Notes under the pieces: generated by a model | What the model saw: the letters and a program-made list of their open reading frames with translations, nothing else | The model's database searches: none | Told to the model about the DNA's origin: nothing | NCBI RefSeq assembly: GCF_004337705.1 | Contig: NZ_SKBU01000012.1 | Coordinates: 1-64,000 of the forward strand | Length of the DNA: 64,000 nucleotides | Direction of reading: 5' to 3' | Origin: Rubrobacter taiwanensis | GTDB taxonomy: Bacteria; Actinomycetota; Rubrobacteria; Rubrobacterales; Rubrobacteraceae | Program-made: the position numbers and the translations under genes | Shown: positions 34,979-44,514 of the stretch, piece by piece | How the letters are laid out: every line of letters begins with the position of its first letter | Numbering within the stretch: position 1 is the stretch's first letter

Positions 34979-35007
34979 TTGACGCCCTGCCCGGGGGCTG
35001 TTAGGCT
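34979..35007 (+). promoter_or_regulatory. Promoter of the cobalamin-transport operon
   Basis: -35 TTGACG (34979-34984), 17-nt spacer and -10 TAGGCT (35002-35007) preceded by TG one base upstream (TGtTAGGCT). The predicted start, near 35014, is just before the riboswitch. Confidence 0.55.
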
Positions 35008-35014
35008 CTGCGTG

Positions 35015-35186
35015 CTGCCAGTTGCGCCGCGGTGTCAGGGAAGCCGGTGAGAATCCGGCGCGGTCCCGCCACTGTGAGCGGCGAGCCGGGGGCGCTATCG
35101 GGTGGTCCCGGACCACTGGGCCCGTAGGCCCGGGAAGGTCGCGCCCGGCCGGCGTTCGAGCCGCAAGCCAGGAGACCTGCCGCGGT
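35015..35186 (+). ncRNA. Cobalamin (B12) riboswitch
   Basis: The leader of btuF holds the class hallmarks in order: GGGAAGCCGGTGAGAATCCG (35038-35057), then GCGGTCCCGCCACTGTGAGC (about 35059-35078), and the B12-box AAGCCAGGAGACCTGCC (35165-35181). The spacing and order fit the cobalamin element. Adenosyl- or other cobalamin binding would lower expression of the importer. About 125 nt separate it from the btuF start. No clear intrinsic terminator was seen there, so control may be at the ribosome-binding site. Confidence 0.93.
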
Positions 35187-35313
35187 GCCCGCAACCCGGA
35201 AGCTCTTCGAGGAAGGAGTGTGGGGATAAGTGAGCATCAGCGGTTTCTTCTAGCGCCTCTCGAGAACGAGTGCTGGTTCGGCGAACTTCTGTCTCTTGGG
35301 GGGTGATCTGCTC

Positions 35314-36249
35314 TTGCGCAACAGGCTGTTTGTGATGCTAGCCGTTCTGGCGGTTCTCATCTTCGCCGCCGCGTGCGGCGCGGACCGGCAGGAGGGAGCC
35401 GGGGAAGATGCGGCCGCCGAGACCGGCTACCCGCTGACCGTTACGGACGCCGTAGGCCGGGAGGTGGAGATAGAGGGGCGTCCGGAGCGGATCGTCTCCA
35501 TGGCCCCGAGCATCACGGAGACGCTCTTCGCCGTCGGGGCCGGAGAGAGGGTCGTGGGCGTGACGACCGCCGACGACTATCCGCCGGAGGTCGAGGCCAT
35601 AGAGCGGGTTGGGGACTTCCAGGGTCCGAACGTGGAGAAGGTGGCCGCCATGGAGGTGGACGTGCTCTTCCTCTCCTTCGACTACTCGACCCCCGAGACC
35701 GCGGACGACCTGCAGCAGAAGACCGGGGCGGACGTGGTGGTCCTCAACCCGCAGACGGTGGAGGAGGCCATCTCCAGTATCGGTACGGTGGGTGAGATCG
35801 TGGGCGAGCCGGAGCGGGCGCGGACGGTGGAGGAGCGGCTGCGCGGCGAGCTGGAGGAGATCCGGAGCGCGGTCGAGGGCCGCGAGCGTCCGGCGGTCTT
35901 CTACGAGATCTGGCACGAGCCGCTGCAGACGGCCGGCGGCGGGAGCTTCATCGGCGATGCCATAAGGCTCGCGGGCGGGCGGAACGTCGCCGAAGACGCC
36001 GCGCAGGACTACCCGCAGTACCCGCTGGAGCGGCTCCTGGCGGAAGACCCGGAGTACTACTTCGTCGGCAGCAGCTCTGGGGCGACTCCGGAGGACGTGG
36101 CCGCGCGCCCGAACTACGGGAGCCTCCGGGCCGTGCGGGAGGACAACGTCGTCGTCATAGACGACGATCTTGTGAACCGCCCCGGCCCCCGGATAGTCGA
36201 GGGAGTCCGGCAGCTGGCGGAGGCGCTCCACCCGGATGCGTTCGAGTAG
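35314..36249 (+). CDS. btuF: Vitamin B12 ABC transporter, substrate-binding lipoprotein
   Basis: A 311-aa binding protein. The TTG at 35314 is chosen because it gives a clean lipoprotein signal (RNRLFVMLAVLAVLIFAAAC with Cys as the lipobox residue) and is preceded by GGGGGGTGA. An earlier TTG at 35296 adds six residues. The PF01497 domain follows: PERIVSMAPSITETLFAVGA, VGDFQGPNVEKVAAMEVDVL and the C-terminal PGPRIVEGVRQLAEALHP. It captures cobalamin outside the membrane. The riboswitch in front makes B12 the likely ligand rather than a siderophore. Confidence 0.92.
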   Translation: MRNRLFVMLAVLAVLIFAAACGADRQEGAGEDAAAETGYPLTVTDAVGREVEIEGRPERIVSMAPSITETLFAVGAGERVVGVTTADDYPPEVEAIERVGDFQGPNVEKVAAMEVDVLFLSFDYSTPETADDLQQKTGADVVVLNPQTVEEAISSIGTVGEIVGEPERARTVEERLRGELEEIRSAVEGRERPAVFYEIWHEPLQTAGGGSFIGDAIRLAGGRNVAEDAAQDYPQYPLERLLAEDPEYYFVGSSSGATPEDVAARPNYGSLRAVREDNVVVIDDDLVNRPGPRIVEGVRQLAEALHPDAFE

Positions 36250-37252
36250 GCCGGGGATCTGGGCGTTCTGGATCGGGGCTTCCCTGGCCGCGCTCGCCGG
36301 GGTGAGCGTTCTGGCGCTCGGCACCGGGCCCTCTTGGCTGCCGCCGGGAGAGGTGGTGCGGGCGCTGCTCGGCGGGGGAGAGGGGCCCTCTGCTGCCATA
36401 GTGAACGATATCCGGCTGCCCCGCATCGCGCTCGGCGCGCTCGTGGGGTGCGCTCTGGGGATCAGCGGGGCGGCGATGCAGGGCGTCTTCCGCAACCCCA
36501 TGGCCGACCCGTACATCATCGGGATCTCGCCCGGCGCGGCGCTGGGCGCGGTGGTGGCGGTGGCCTCGGGCGTCTCCGTCTCCGTGCTCGGGCTCTCGGC
36601 GATCTCGCTCGCCGCGTTCGCCGGCGCGCTGCTGGCCGCCCTGACCGTGATGACGCTGGCGCGCCGGGGCAGCCTCTTCCCGGTCGCCGACCTGTTGCTC
36701 GTCGGGATAGCGGTCGGGGCGTTCGCCTCGGCGGTCTACTCGCTGCTCGCACTCACGCTCGCCGACAGCCGTATCGCGGCCGTCTTCTACTGGCTCCTGG
36801 GCTCCCTCTCCGCCGCCGACTGGGACCGGGTTCTGGCGACGCTGCCGTACCTGGCCGTGGTTGCGGCGGTGCTCCTGAGCATGGCCCGGCAGCTGGACGT
36901 CTTCGCGTTGGGGGAGGAAGAGGCCGGGTATCTGGGCATCCGGGTCGAGCGGATGAAGCTGATCGTGGTCGGAGCGGCCTCGCTCGGGGCTGCGGCGGCA
37001 GTGGCCGTGAGCGGGGTGATCGGGTTCGTCGGGCTCATCGTGCCGCACCTGGCCCGGCTGGTGGTGGGGCCGCGGCACGCCCTGCTGCTCCCCGTCTCCG
37101 GTATCTGGGGGGCGACGCTGCTCGTCGCGGCCGACGCGGTGGCGCGCAGCGCGCTGGCCTATTCGGAGATCCCGGTCGGCATTATCACCGCGCTCTGCGG
37201 TGCGCCGTTCTTCCTGTACCTCCTGAAGAGGACGCGCAAGCGTGGGCTCTAG
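36236..37252 (+). CDS. btuC: Vitamin B12 ABC transporter, permease
   Basis: A 338-aa FecCD-type permease with about ten hydrophobic helices. Family marks include RLPRIALGALVGCALGISGA, MQGVFRNPMADPYIIGISPG and GVIGFVGLIVPHLARLVVGP. It overlaps btuF by 14 nt and btuD by 11 nt. It forms the membrane pore with BtuD. Confidence 0.93.
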   Translation: MRSSRPGIWAFWIGASLAALAGVSVLALGTGPSWLPPGEVVRALLGGGEGPSAAIVNDIRLPRIALGALVGCALGISGAAMQGVFRNPMADPYIIGISPGAALGAVVAVASGVSVSVLGLSAISLAAFAGALLAALTVMTLARRGSLFPVADLLLVGIAVGAFASAVYSLLALTLADSRIAAVFYWLLGSLSAADWDRVLATLPYLAVVAAVLLSMARQLDVFALGEEEAGYLGIRVERMKLIVVGAASLGAAAAVAVSGVIGFVGLIVPHLARLVVGPRHALLLPVSGIWGATLLVAADAVARSALAYSEIPVGIITALCGAPFFLYLLKRTRKRGL

Positions 37253-38540
37253 GCTGGCGATAGAGGTCCGCGGGGTCCGGATCGCCTACGGCACGGCGGA
37301 CGTGTTGCACGGCGTCACGCTGGAGGTCCCGGCCGGGGGATTTCTCGCCGTGGTCGGACCGAACGGGAGCGGGAAGAGCACGCTGCTGCGCGCCGTCGCG
37401 CGCGCCCTCAAACCCCGTGCCGGAGCGGTGCTGCTGGACGGGAGAGACGTGGGCTCCTGGGACTCGCGGGAGTTTGCCCGCGAGGTGGCCGTGGTCCCGC
37501 AGCACGGCGAGCCCGCCTTCGACTACACCGCCCGCGAGCTGGTAGCTATGGGGCGCACCCCCTACGAGCGGCGCTTCACGCCGGACGCGGGCGGCCGGGA
37601 GGCCGTCGAGGGCGCGATGCGCCGGGTCGGGGTGTGGGAGCTCAGGGACCGCCCGGCGAGCACCCTCTCCGGCGGCGAGCGGCAGCTGGTCAGGCTCGCC
37701 CGCGCGCTGGCCCAGCAGCCGGAGGTGCTGCTGCTGGATGAGCCCACCAACCACCTGGACATCCGACACCAGGTGACCTTCATGGAGGTGCTGAAGGGAC
37801 TGAACCGCGGTGGCGTCACGGTGCTCATGGTCGTACACGACCTAAACCTCGCCGCCCGCTACGCAGACCGGGTGATCGTCATGCGGGAGGGGGAGATCTC
37901 CGCTGCCGGGCCGCCGAGCGCGGCTCTGAACCCGGCGGTGGTAAGAGCGGTCTTCGGGGCCGAGGTGGAGGTCTCGGTCTCGCCCCGGACGGGAGCGCTC
38001 AACGTTCAGACCGTCGGCGTGCCGGATCCGGGAGCCGGCGGCGAGCCTCGCGTCCACCTCGTCTGCGGCGGCGGCTCCGGGGCGGCCCTGATGCGCCGTT
38101 TGTATGAGGAGGGTATACCCTTCTCCGCCGGAGTGGTGAACGCCGGAGACACCGATCACGCCCTCGCCCGCGCGCTCGGCGCGCCGGTGGTGGAGGGAGC
38201 CCCCTACTCCCCCGTCTCCGACGAGGCGCACGCCGCGAACGTCGCGGCCGCAGAACGGGCGGAGCTGGTGGCCGTCTGCGACATGCCGGTGGGGCCGGGC
38301 AACCTGAGGAATCTGCAGGCCGCGCTGGAGGCGCTGGACGCCGGGGTCCCGGTCGTCCTGCTGCGCGACGGCCCCCATCACGGCGAGAAGCGCGACTACA
38401 CCGGCGGGGCCGCTACGGAGCTGGCCCGGCGTCTAAAGAGCGGCGGCGCGCGGGTGGTCGAGTCCGCAGACGGCGTGGTCCGGCTCCTGGCCCCGGACCG
38501 GGGAGCGGGGAGGGAGCCGGCGGCTAGAAGAACCTCTTGA
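37242..38540 (+). CDS. btuD: Vitamin B12 ABC transporter ATPase with extra C-terminal domain
   Basis: A 432-aa protein. Residues 1-250 are a normal FepC/BtuD ATPase: Walker [10 protein letters not shown] (39-47), signature [15 protein letters not shown] (142-156), Walker [13 protein letters not shown] (162-173). Residues about 270-425 are an additional Rossmann-like domain with a glycine loop [44 protein letters not shown] and [19 protein letters not shown] similar tail is found, as I recall, on haloarchaeal BtuD proteins. Its role is unknown. GTG start overlapping btuC. Confidence 0.9.
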   Translation: MGSRLAIEVRGVRIAYGTADVLHGVTLEVPAGGFLAVVGPNGSGKSTLLRAVARALKPRAGAVLLDGRDVGSWDSREFAREVAVVPQHGEPAFDYTARELVAMGRTPYERRFTPDAGGREAVEGAMRRVGVWELRDRPASTLSGGERQLVRLARALAQQPEVLLLDEPTNHLDIRHQVTFMEVLKGLNRGGVTVLMVVHDLNLAARYADRVIVMREGEISAAGPPSAALNPAVVRAVFGAEVEVSVSPRTGALNVQTVGVPDPGAGGEPRVHLVCGGGSGAALMRRLYEEGIPFSAGVVNAGDTDHALARALGAPVVEGAPYSPVSDEAHAANVAAAERAELVAVCDMPVGPGNLRNLQAALEALDAGVPVVLLRDGPHHGEKRDYTGGAATELARRLKSGGARVVESADGVVRLLAPDRGAGREPAARRTS

Positions 38541-39573
38541 GCAGCCCGAGCGCGCCCTGCTTCCACGGCACGCGGTGTGAGACACCGCTCTTCTTCTCGA
38601 ACTGCTTGCGGTTCTCGATGTACCACTCGAAATTTCTGAGCAGCGCCTCCCTGTTGGAGTACTTCGGGGTGAAGCCGAGCTTCTTCTCGGCCTTCTCGAT
38701 GGAGACGAAGGAGTCCTTTGAGGCCGTCTCGTAGACCCACCTATACAGGGGGGAGAGGCCGAGCCTGTCCAGCAGGCGCAGCCCCCAGATGGCGGGCGCG
38801 GCCGGGAAGCCGATGACCCGCTTGCCGTGGCCCGCGCGGTCCAGCACGGCCTGGTAGTCCTCCTTCATCGTGGCAAACTCCTTGGCCCCGATGTTGAAGG
38901 TGTCGTTCACCACGTCCTCCGGGAGTGTCATGGTGCGGTGGATCGCCTCGCAGAGGTCTTCTACGTCCAGCAGCTGGTAGCGGTTGTTCCCGCTCCCAAT
39001 CATGGGGAAGTTGCGCCCGTCGAGCGCCCAGTCGTAGAGCAGCGCGAAGACCCCGAGACGCTCCGGGCCGACGAACGACTTGGGCCGGATGATGGGCACC
39101 ACCATCCCCTTCGCCCGCCACTCCAGGCAGACCATCTCGGCCTGGATCTTGGCCTGCCCGTAGGGCCCGACGCCCTCCAGCCGGTCGTCCTCGTAGAGCG
39201 GGTGGTGGTCCGGGATGCCGTAGACCGCCGTGGACGAGATGTGCACGAAGCGCTCCACGCCGCGGTGGTGCGCGGCCTCCAGAAGGTTGCGCGTCCCCTC
39301 CACGTCGGTGGTGTAGATCTCCTCCGGTGAGTAGAGGGGCAGCGCGGCGGCGGTGTGCACCACGATGTCCACGTCCTCCATCGCCCGCTCCACGGCGCGT
39401 CTGTCCCGGATGTCGCCGCGGATGATCTTCACTTCGTCACGCATGTCCGGGTAGTCGAAGTCGGCGATGTCGAGCGAGACCAGCTCGTATCCCCGCTCGT
39501 GCAGGTAGCGGATCAAGTTTATCCCCAGAAAACCGGCTCCCCCGGTGATGAGAACCCTCTTCTTCTCTCGCAT
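38524..39573 (-). CDS. NAD-dependent epimerase/dehydratase (extended SDR)
   Basis: A 349-aa extended short-chain dehydrogenase. The NAD loop is [32 protein letters not shown] and [13 protein letters not shown] hold the Ser/Thr and the YxxxK catalytic pair (Tyr in GPYGQAK). The C-terminal part after [13 protein letters not shown] sets the substrate and is not typical of GalE. It may act on a nucleotide sugar or be a 3-beta-HSD-like reductase. The 3' end overlaps btuD convergently by 17 nt. ATG 39573. Confidence 0.82.
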   Translation of the reverse strand: MREKKRVLITGGAGFLGINLIRYLHERGYELVSLDIADFDYPDMRDEVKIIRGDIRDRRAVERAMEDVDIVVHTAAALPLYSPEEIYTTDVEGTRNLLEAAHHRGVERFVHISSTAVYGIPDHHPLYEDDRLEGVGPYGQAKIQAEMVCLEWRAKGMVVPIIRPKSFVGPERLGVFALLYDWALDGRNFPMIGSGNNRYQLLDVEDLCEAIHRTMTLPEDVVNDTFNIGAKEFATMKEDYQAVLDRAGHGKRVIGFPAAPAIWGLRLLDRLGLSPLYRWVYETASKDSFVSIEKAEKKLGFTPKYSNREALLRNFEWYIENRKQFEKKSGVSHRVPWKQGALGLLKRFF

Positions 39574-39668
39574 GGCCTCTCCTCGCAGGTGTTATGCCTC
39601 GGTCAAGGCGAGAATTCTACACGAGAGCAAGGGTGCTTGTAAGACTTTGATCCGGATCGAACGGCGAA

Positions 39669-39695
39669 GGAGCCGGTCCCGGCAGGACCGGCTCC
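39669..39695 (-). terminator. Hairpin terminator after sodA
   Basis: GGAGCCGGTCC (39669-39679) and GGACCGGCTCC (39685-39695) form a perfect 11-bp stem with a 5-nt loop, 21 nt beyond the end of the superoxide dismutase gene (minus strand). No clear T-run on the minus strand. It separates sodA from the epimerase gene. Confidence 0.65.
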
Positions 39696-39716
39696 CCCTC
39701 TCCCTCAGAATCCGCT

Positions 39717-40334
<618 letters not shown>

Positions 40335-40494
40335 CTGTGCGTCTCTCCTTTCCTCGCTCTACACCACGCTTCGCTCCGGGATCGGCGTCTCCCTACATCT
40401 TCCCTGCACACCTCCTCTGCACCGGTCGTTCCGGCTCCCTGCACTACTTACCCCACTTTCGCACAGATTATGCTCCCGCGCTATCTGCGCGGGG

Positions 40495-41979
40495 CTAGAT
40501 GTCGTAGCGCGGGAGCGGGCCGCCGCCGGCCTCCTCGACGATGCGGTCGAAGATCTCGCGCGCCACCTCCGGCTTTTCACCGGAGATGTCCCGCCTCTGT
40601 TCGGGGTCCTCCCGGAGGTCGTAGAGGCTCGGGTTCTCACCGCGGTTTTCGGACATGTAGACGTAGCGGTCGTCCCGCGACCATACGAAGCGGTCGTAGC
40701 CGGAGACCATGTAGGGCCGCTCGGCGGCGGGCCTCTGGCCCTCCAGCAGCGGCGCGAGGCTCACGCCGTCGAGCGGCTGGTCTGCGGGTTCGAAGCCGAG
40801 CATATCCGCGATGGTGGCGGGGATGTCGTGGAAAGCGGAGAAGTAGTCGGTGGTCTGGCCGCGGCCCTTGCCCTCCGGGTGGCGGATGAGCATCGGGATG
40901 TCCATGAGGTCCGGGAAGAGGCGGGAGGAGACCTTGCCGACCACGCCGTAGTCCCCGAGCTGGAGCCCGTGGTCGGAGACGAAGATGAGCAGCGTCTCCT
41001 CGAAGAGCCCGAGCTCGTCCACCTTGTTGAGGAACTCGCCAAACCAGCGGTCCATCATCGTGGTCTCGCCGGCGTAGAGGGCGCGCGCCCGCTGCAGCAG
41101 CCGCTCGTCGAGGTAGCCGGCGTCGCCGTACTTGACGGTTATGGGCTCTATACCGTCGTAGTCTGGATCGTCGTAGAGGTAGACGTACTTGAGCGGCGGG
41201 TCCCAGGGCTCGTGCGGATCGAAGACGTCCACGGTGAGGAAGAAGGGCCGGCTCTCCTTGAGCTCCTCCAGCACCTCCATGGCCTGGATGAAGACCTGTG
41301 GCGCGAACCAATCCTCTTCGGTCTCGCGCCCCTCTGTGTTGGCGACGTACTGCCGGATCTTGCTCTCCACGTGCGTGCCCCGGTAGGCGTCCAGCAGATA
41401 GCGCTGCACCCGCTCCTCGTCGGCCTGGCGGGCCGGACGGTACTCGGACCACTCCTGGCCCTCGATCTTGCGCCGGATGTGGAAGCGCTCCATGAAGTTC
41501 ATGTGCGGCTCGAACTGATGCCGGGTATCGGTCACGATGGCCGTCTCGAAGCCGGCGTCGCCGAGCACCTCGGAGATGGTGACCTGGCCGTCCGGGATGG
41601 GTTCCCAGCCGTAGACCCGCACGTCGCCGGGTTCGTACTCCCAGTTCCGGAAGGGGAAGGAGCGCAGCCCCGTGTGGATGGAGCGCCGGGCCGGAATGGT
41701 CGGCACCGACTCCGGGAAGAAGCGGTCGAAGCGCAGGCTGTCCCCGGTGAGCGCGTCTATGCTGGGGGTCCGGATCCGGTCGTGCCCGTAAGCTCCCACG
41801 GCGTCCTTGCGCAGGCTGTCCACGATGACCAGGATGATGTTCATTGCATCTTCCGGGGCTTCCCGGCGGACGAGCGATCCCGCGCCGCCGGTGCATGCCG
41901 CACCTCCGAGCAGAGCGGCCCCGGCGACGCCGGCTCCACCCAGTCTGAGAAACTCCCGCCGCGAGAACTTGCGACCCAT
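40495..41979 (-). CDS. Tat-exported sulfatase/alkaline-phosphatase-superfamily lipoprotein
   Basis: A 494-aa protein. The N-terminus has a twin-arginine signal (SRREFLRLGGAGVAGAALLG) with a lipobox AAC at about residue 29, so it is likely anchored outside the membrane. The metal site includes VIVDSLRKDAVGAYG and FVSDHGLQLGDYG. The nucleophile motif is VPTIPARRSIHTG, so the position that is Cys or Ser in formylglycine sulfatases is Thr94. That points to a phosphodiesterase, phosphatase or phospho-transferase rather than a sulfatase. Substrate unknown. Confidence 0.85.
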   Translation of the reverse strand: MGRKFSRREFLRLGGAGVAGAALLGGAACTGGAGSLVRREAPEDAMNIILVIVDSLRKDAVGAYGHDRIRTPSIDALTGDSLRFDRFFPESVPTIPARRSIHTGLRSFPFRNWEYEPGDVRVYGWEPIPDGQVTISEVLGDAGFETAIVTDTRHQFEPHMNFMERFHIRRKIEGQEWSEYRPARQADEERVQRYLLDAYRGTHVESKIRQYVANTEGRETEEDWFAPQVFIQAMEVLEELKESRPFFLTVDVFDPHEPWDPPLKYVYLYDDPDYDGIEPITVKYGDAGYLDERLLQRARALYAGETTMMDRWFGEFLNKVDELGLFEETLLIFVSDHGLQLGDYGVVGKVSSRLFPDLMDIPMLIRHPEGKGRGQTTDYFSAFHDIPATIADMLGFEPADQPLDGVSLAPLLEGQRPAAERPYMVSGYDRFVWSRDDRYVYMSENRGENPSLYDLREDPEQRRDISGEKPEVAREIFDRIVEEAGGGPLPRYDI

Positions 41980-42025
41980 ATGTGCGAAGACCCTCCCCAG
42001 GATTAGCTCAGCGCCAACAGAACAT

Positions 42026-42031
42026 ATTGTA
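42026..42031 (-). promoter_or_regulatory. -10 box for the sulfatase-family gene
   Basis: On the minus strand TACAAT (42031 down to 42026) lies in an A/T-rich run (cgtaTACAATatg) that stands out in this GC-rich sequence. It gives a leader of about 40 nt with GGGGAGGG before the ATG. No convincing -35. Confidence 0.4.
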
Positions 42032-42042
42032 TACGTAGTGCG

Positions 42043-42056
42043 GCCGGATTTCCGGC
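42043..42056 (-). terminator. Short hairpin after the GH31 gene
   Basis: GCCGG-ATTT-CCGGC (42043-42056) directly follows the stop of the GH31 gene on the minus strand and precedes the sulfatase promoter. The stem is only 5-6 bp, so its strength as a terminator is doubtful. Confidence 0.35.
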
Positions 42057-44459
42057 TTACAGCGTTGCCTTTACCACGTGTTCTGCGGCGTCCTCGGGGA
42101 GCTCCACGGTGAGGGTCTCCTCCCCGTACTCCCAGTCCGCATCTCCGCCGTCGAGTGTCACCGAGCGGGGCCGGGATTCGAGGGCCCGCAGCTCCAGCCG
42201 CACCCGCTCCCGCGGCGGTTCATAGCCGCCCGCGCGCTCCCCGAGGCGTACGGTCACGGTCCCGTCTCCGGCCTCGCACTCCACCCGGCGGCGGGCGTAG
42301 ACGCCGCTTTCGTGCTCGTAGCCGTCCCCGGCGTCCTCGTAGAGGGTGAACTCACCCCGGCCTTCGGAGGGGTAGGCGAACAGCGTCAGCGGATCTTTGC
42401 CCTCCCCGGTGTGGCCGGATTCCGGCCAGAGCGGGACGGGAGTGTTGGCCTTCACGTAGACGGCGGGTTCCCCGAGCGGGGCGCGGGCCAGGATGTGTGC
42501 GGGACCTTCGGTGCGCTCCCCGCTCCAGAGGTGGAACCACTCGCCCTCCGGGAGGTAGACGTGGCGGTGCTCGATGCCGGGGCGGGTGATCGGGGCGACG
42601 AGCAGCGCGCTGCCGAGCAGGAACTCGTCGTCCAGCGCGTAGGTCGTCTCATCCTCCGGGTACTCGAAGAGGAGGGGGCGCAGGATCGGGGCCCCGGTGC
42701 GGTGGCACTCCTCGAAGAGCGTGTAGAGGTAGGGGAGGAGGCGCTGGCGCAGCTTGAGCATCTTGCGGATGACAGCCTCGTACTCCGTTCCGAAGGCCCA
42801 GGGTTCCTGGTCTACGGTCCCCTTCGCGGAGTGGTTGCGGCAGTAGGGCTGGAAGACGCCGAACTCGTACCAGCGGGCCAGCAGCTCGCCGTTCGCGTCG
42901 CCGAAGAACCCTCCGATGTCCACACCGGCCCACGCGACGCCCGAAAGCCCCAGGTTCTGGAGCTGGGGCATGCTCATCCAGAGGTGCTCCCACCAGGAGG
43001 AGTTGTCCCCGGTCCACTGCATGGCGTGCCGTTGCAGCCCGGCGTAGCCTGCCCGCGTGATGACGAACGGCCGGCGGTCGGGCCGGAGCCGCCCGAGCCC
43101 CTCGCGGGCGGCGCGGGCCATGAGGGAGCCGTAGGCGTTGTGTATCTGGGCGTGGAGCTTCGGCTCTCCGTCGCCGGGGTGAACCACGTCGGGCGGCATC
43201 GTGGACTGCTTGGGGATTGCGAGCGAGGGCTCGTTCATGTCGCACCAGATGCCGGCGACGCCCGCGTCCAGCAGCGCCCGGTGGTTCTCGCCCCACCACT
43301 CGCGCACCCGCTCGCTCGTGAAGTCCGGGAAGGCGCAGAGCCCGGGCCAGACCACGTTGCGGTACTCCTCGCCGCCGCGGGTCTTGCAGAAGAAGTCCCG
43401 CTCGCGGCCTTCGGCATAGATGCGGTAGCTCTCGTCCACCTTCACGCCGGGGTCTACGATGGTCACCACGCGGAAGCCCTGCTCGCCCAGCTCGGAGATC
43501 AGCCCCTCGGGGTCCGGGAAGCGCTCCTTATCCCAGGTGAAGACCCGGTAGCCGTCCATGTAGTCTATGTCGAGGTAGAGCACGTCGCACGGCAGGTCGC
43601 GTTCGCGGTACTCGCGGGCTATTTCGCGCACCCGGTCTGCGGTCATGTAGCTCCAGCGGGACTGCTGGTGACCCAGCGCCCACAGCGGCGGCATCGGGGT
43701 ACGGCCGGTGAGCTCGGTGTAGCGGTCCAGGACCGCGCGCGGCGTGGGACCGCAGAAGACGTAGTAGACGAGGCTGCCCCCGGCGGCTTCGAACCGGGAC
43801 AGATCTTCGTCCTCGCGGGCCAGATCGAACTCCACCCGGTGGGTGCTGTCGAAGAAGAGGCCCCACGCCCGGCCCTCTCTGAGCGCCAGCAGGAACGGGA
43901 TGGAGGTGTAGAGGTTGTTGAAGGAGGCGGTGTGTCCGGCCGGCGGGTCTATGTTCCAGAAGATCTGGTGCGAGTTGGTCTTCTCCAGACCGCCGGTGCG
44001 CTCTCCGCAGGCGAAGTATCGCTCGCCGGGGGCGCGCCGCTTGTAAAGCCGCACGGCCGGGCCGACGGGGTCCAGGAAGGGGTCCGCCGGTTCTGAGGGA
44101 CGCACCACGCCCATGCCGGGTCCGCCGTCAGCCGCGAAGGCGCGGCCCCCGGAGTCCTCGAAGCCGATGCGCAGAGGGTCCAGGCCGATGCGCGCCGTGG
44201 CCTGGGGGGTGGAGAGGGTAAGCTCGCGGGAGCCGCCCCGGATCCTGACCTTCAGCCTCTCCCAGTCCTCCTTCGCCACCCCTTCGGAGGCGTACTCCGG
44301 CGGGCGGCCCTCCGGGAACATCCCGACCCGGAAGAGGTCGGGCGCGAGCGCCGCCACTTCCACGGTCGCGGAGCCGGCCCAGAGCCGGACGCCGCGGTCG
44401 TCGTGGTCCGCGAGCTCGGCCGCTCCGAGCGGCTCGTAGTTCTTCGGGTTCTCGGACAA
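42057..44459 (-). CDS. GH31 family alpha-glycosidase
   Basis: An 800-aa glycoside hydrolase of family 31, starting at TTG 44459 behind GAGGAGGGGAG. The nucleophile is Asp407 in GIWCDMNEPSLA and the acid/base is Asp485 in WTGDNSSWWEHL. Other family marks are LWALGHQQSRWSYM, VLYLDIDYMDGYRVFTWD and the beta-sandwich C-terminus. No signal peptide, so it should be cytoplasmic. It may be an alpha-glucosidase (maltose or trehalose-derived sugars) or alpha-xylosidase. Confidence 0.9.
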   Translation of the reverse strand: MSENPKNYEPLGAAELADHDDRGVRLWAGSATVEVAALAPDLFRVGMFPEGRPPEYASEGVAKEDWERLKVRIRGGSRELTLSTPQATARIGLDPLRIGFEDSGGRAFAADGGPGMGVVRPSEPADPFLDPVGPAVRLYKRRAPGERYFACGERTGGLEKTNSHQIFWNIDPPAGHTASFNNLYTSIPFLLALREGRAWGLFFDSTHRVEFDLAREDEDLSRFEAAGGSLVYYVFCGPTPRAVLDRYTELTGRTPMPPLWALGHQQSRWSYMTADRVREIAREYRERDLPCDVLYLDIDYMDGYRVFTWDKERFPDPEGLISELGEQGFRVVTIVDPGVKVDESYRIYAEGRERDFFCKTRGGEEYRNVVWPGLCAFPDFTSERVREWWGENHRALLDAGVAGIWCDMNEPSLAIPKQSTMPPDVVHPGDGEPKLHAQIHNAYGSLMARAAREGLGRLRPDRRPFVITRAGYAGLQRHAMQWTGDNSSWWEHLWMSMPQLQNLGLSGVAWAGVDIGGFFGDANGELLARWYEFGVFQPYCRNHSAKGTVDQEPWAFGTEYEAVIRKMLKLRQRLLPYLYTLFEECHRTGAPILRPLLFEYPEDETTYALDDEFLLGSALLVAPITRPGIEHRHVYLPEGEWFHLWSGERTEGPAHILARAPLGEPAVYVKANTPVPLWPESGHTGEGKDPLTLFAYPSEGRGEFTLYEDAGDGYEHESGVYARRRVECEAGDGTVTVRLGERAGGYEPPRERVRLELRALESRPRSVTLDGGDADWEYGEETLTVELPEDAAEHVVKATL

Positions 44460-44497
44460 GCTCCCCTCCTCTTTCGCGGGTGTTTGACCGCTACCAG

Positions 44498-44506
44498 ATT
44501 AAAGCA
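44498..44506 (-). promoter_or_regulatory. Extended -10 promoter for the GH31 gene
   Basis: TGCTTTAAT on the minus strand (44506 down to 44498), identical to the element before the DedA gene. The predicted leader is about 30 nt and includes the GAGGAGGGGAG Shine-Dalgarno. It sits in the 55-nt gap after the ornithine-cyclodeaminase-family gene. Confidence 0.45.
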
Positions 44507-44514
44507 TCTCGCAC

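Noticed and set aside
34997-35260. Frames over the cobalamin riboswitch that could code for short proteins
   Set aside because: The sequence is explained by riboswitch conserved boxes. The frames have no SD and no sensible products.
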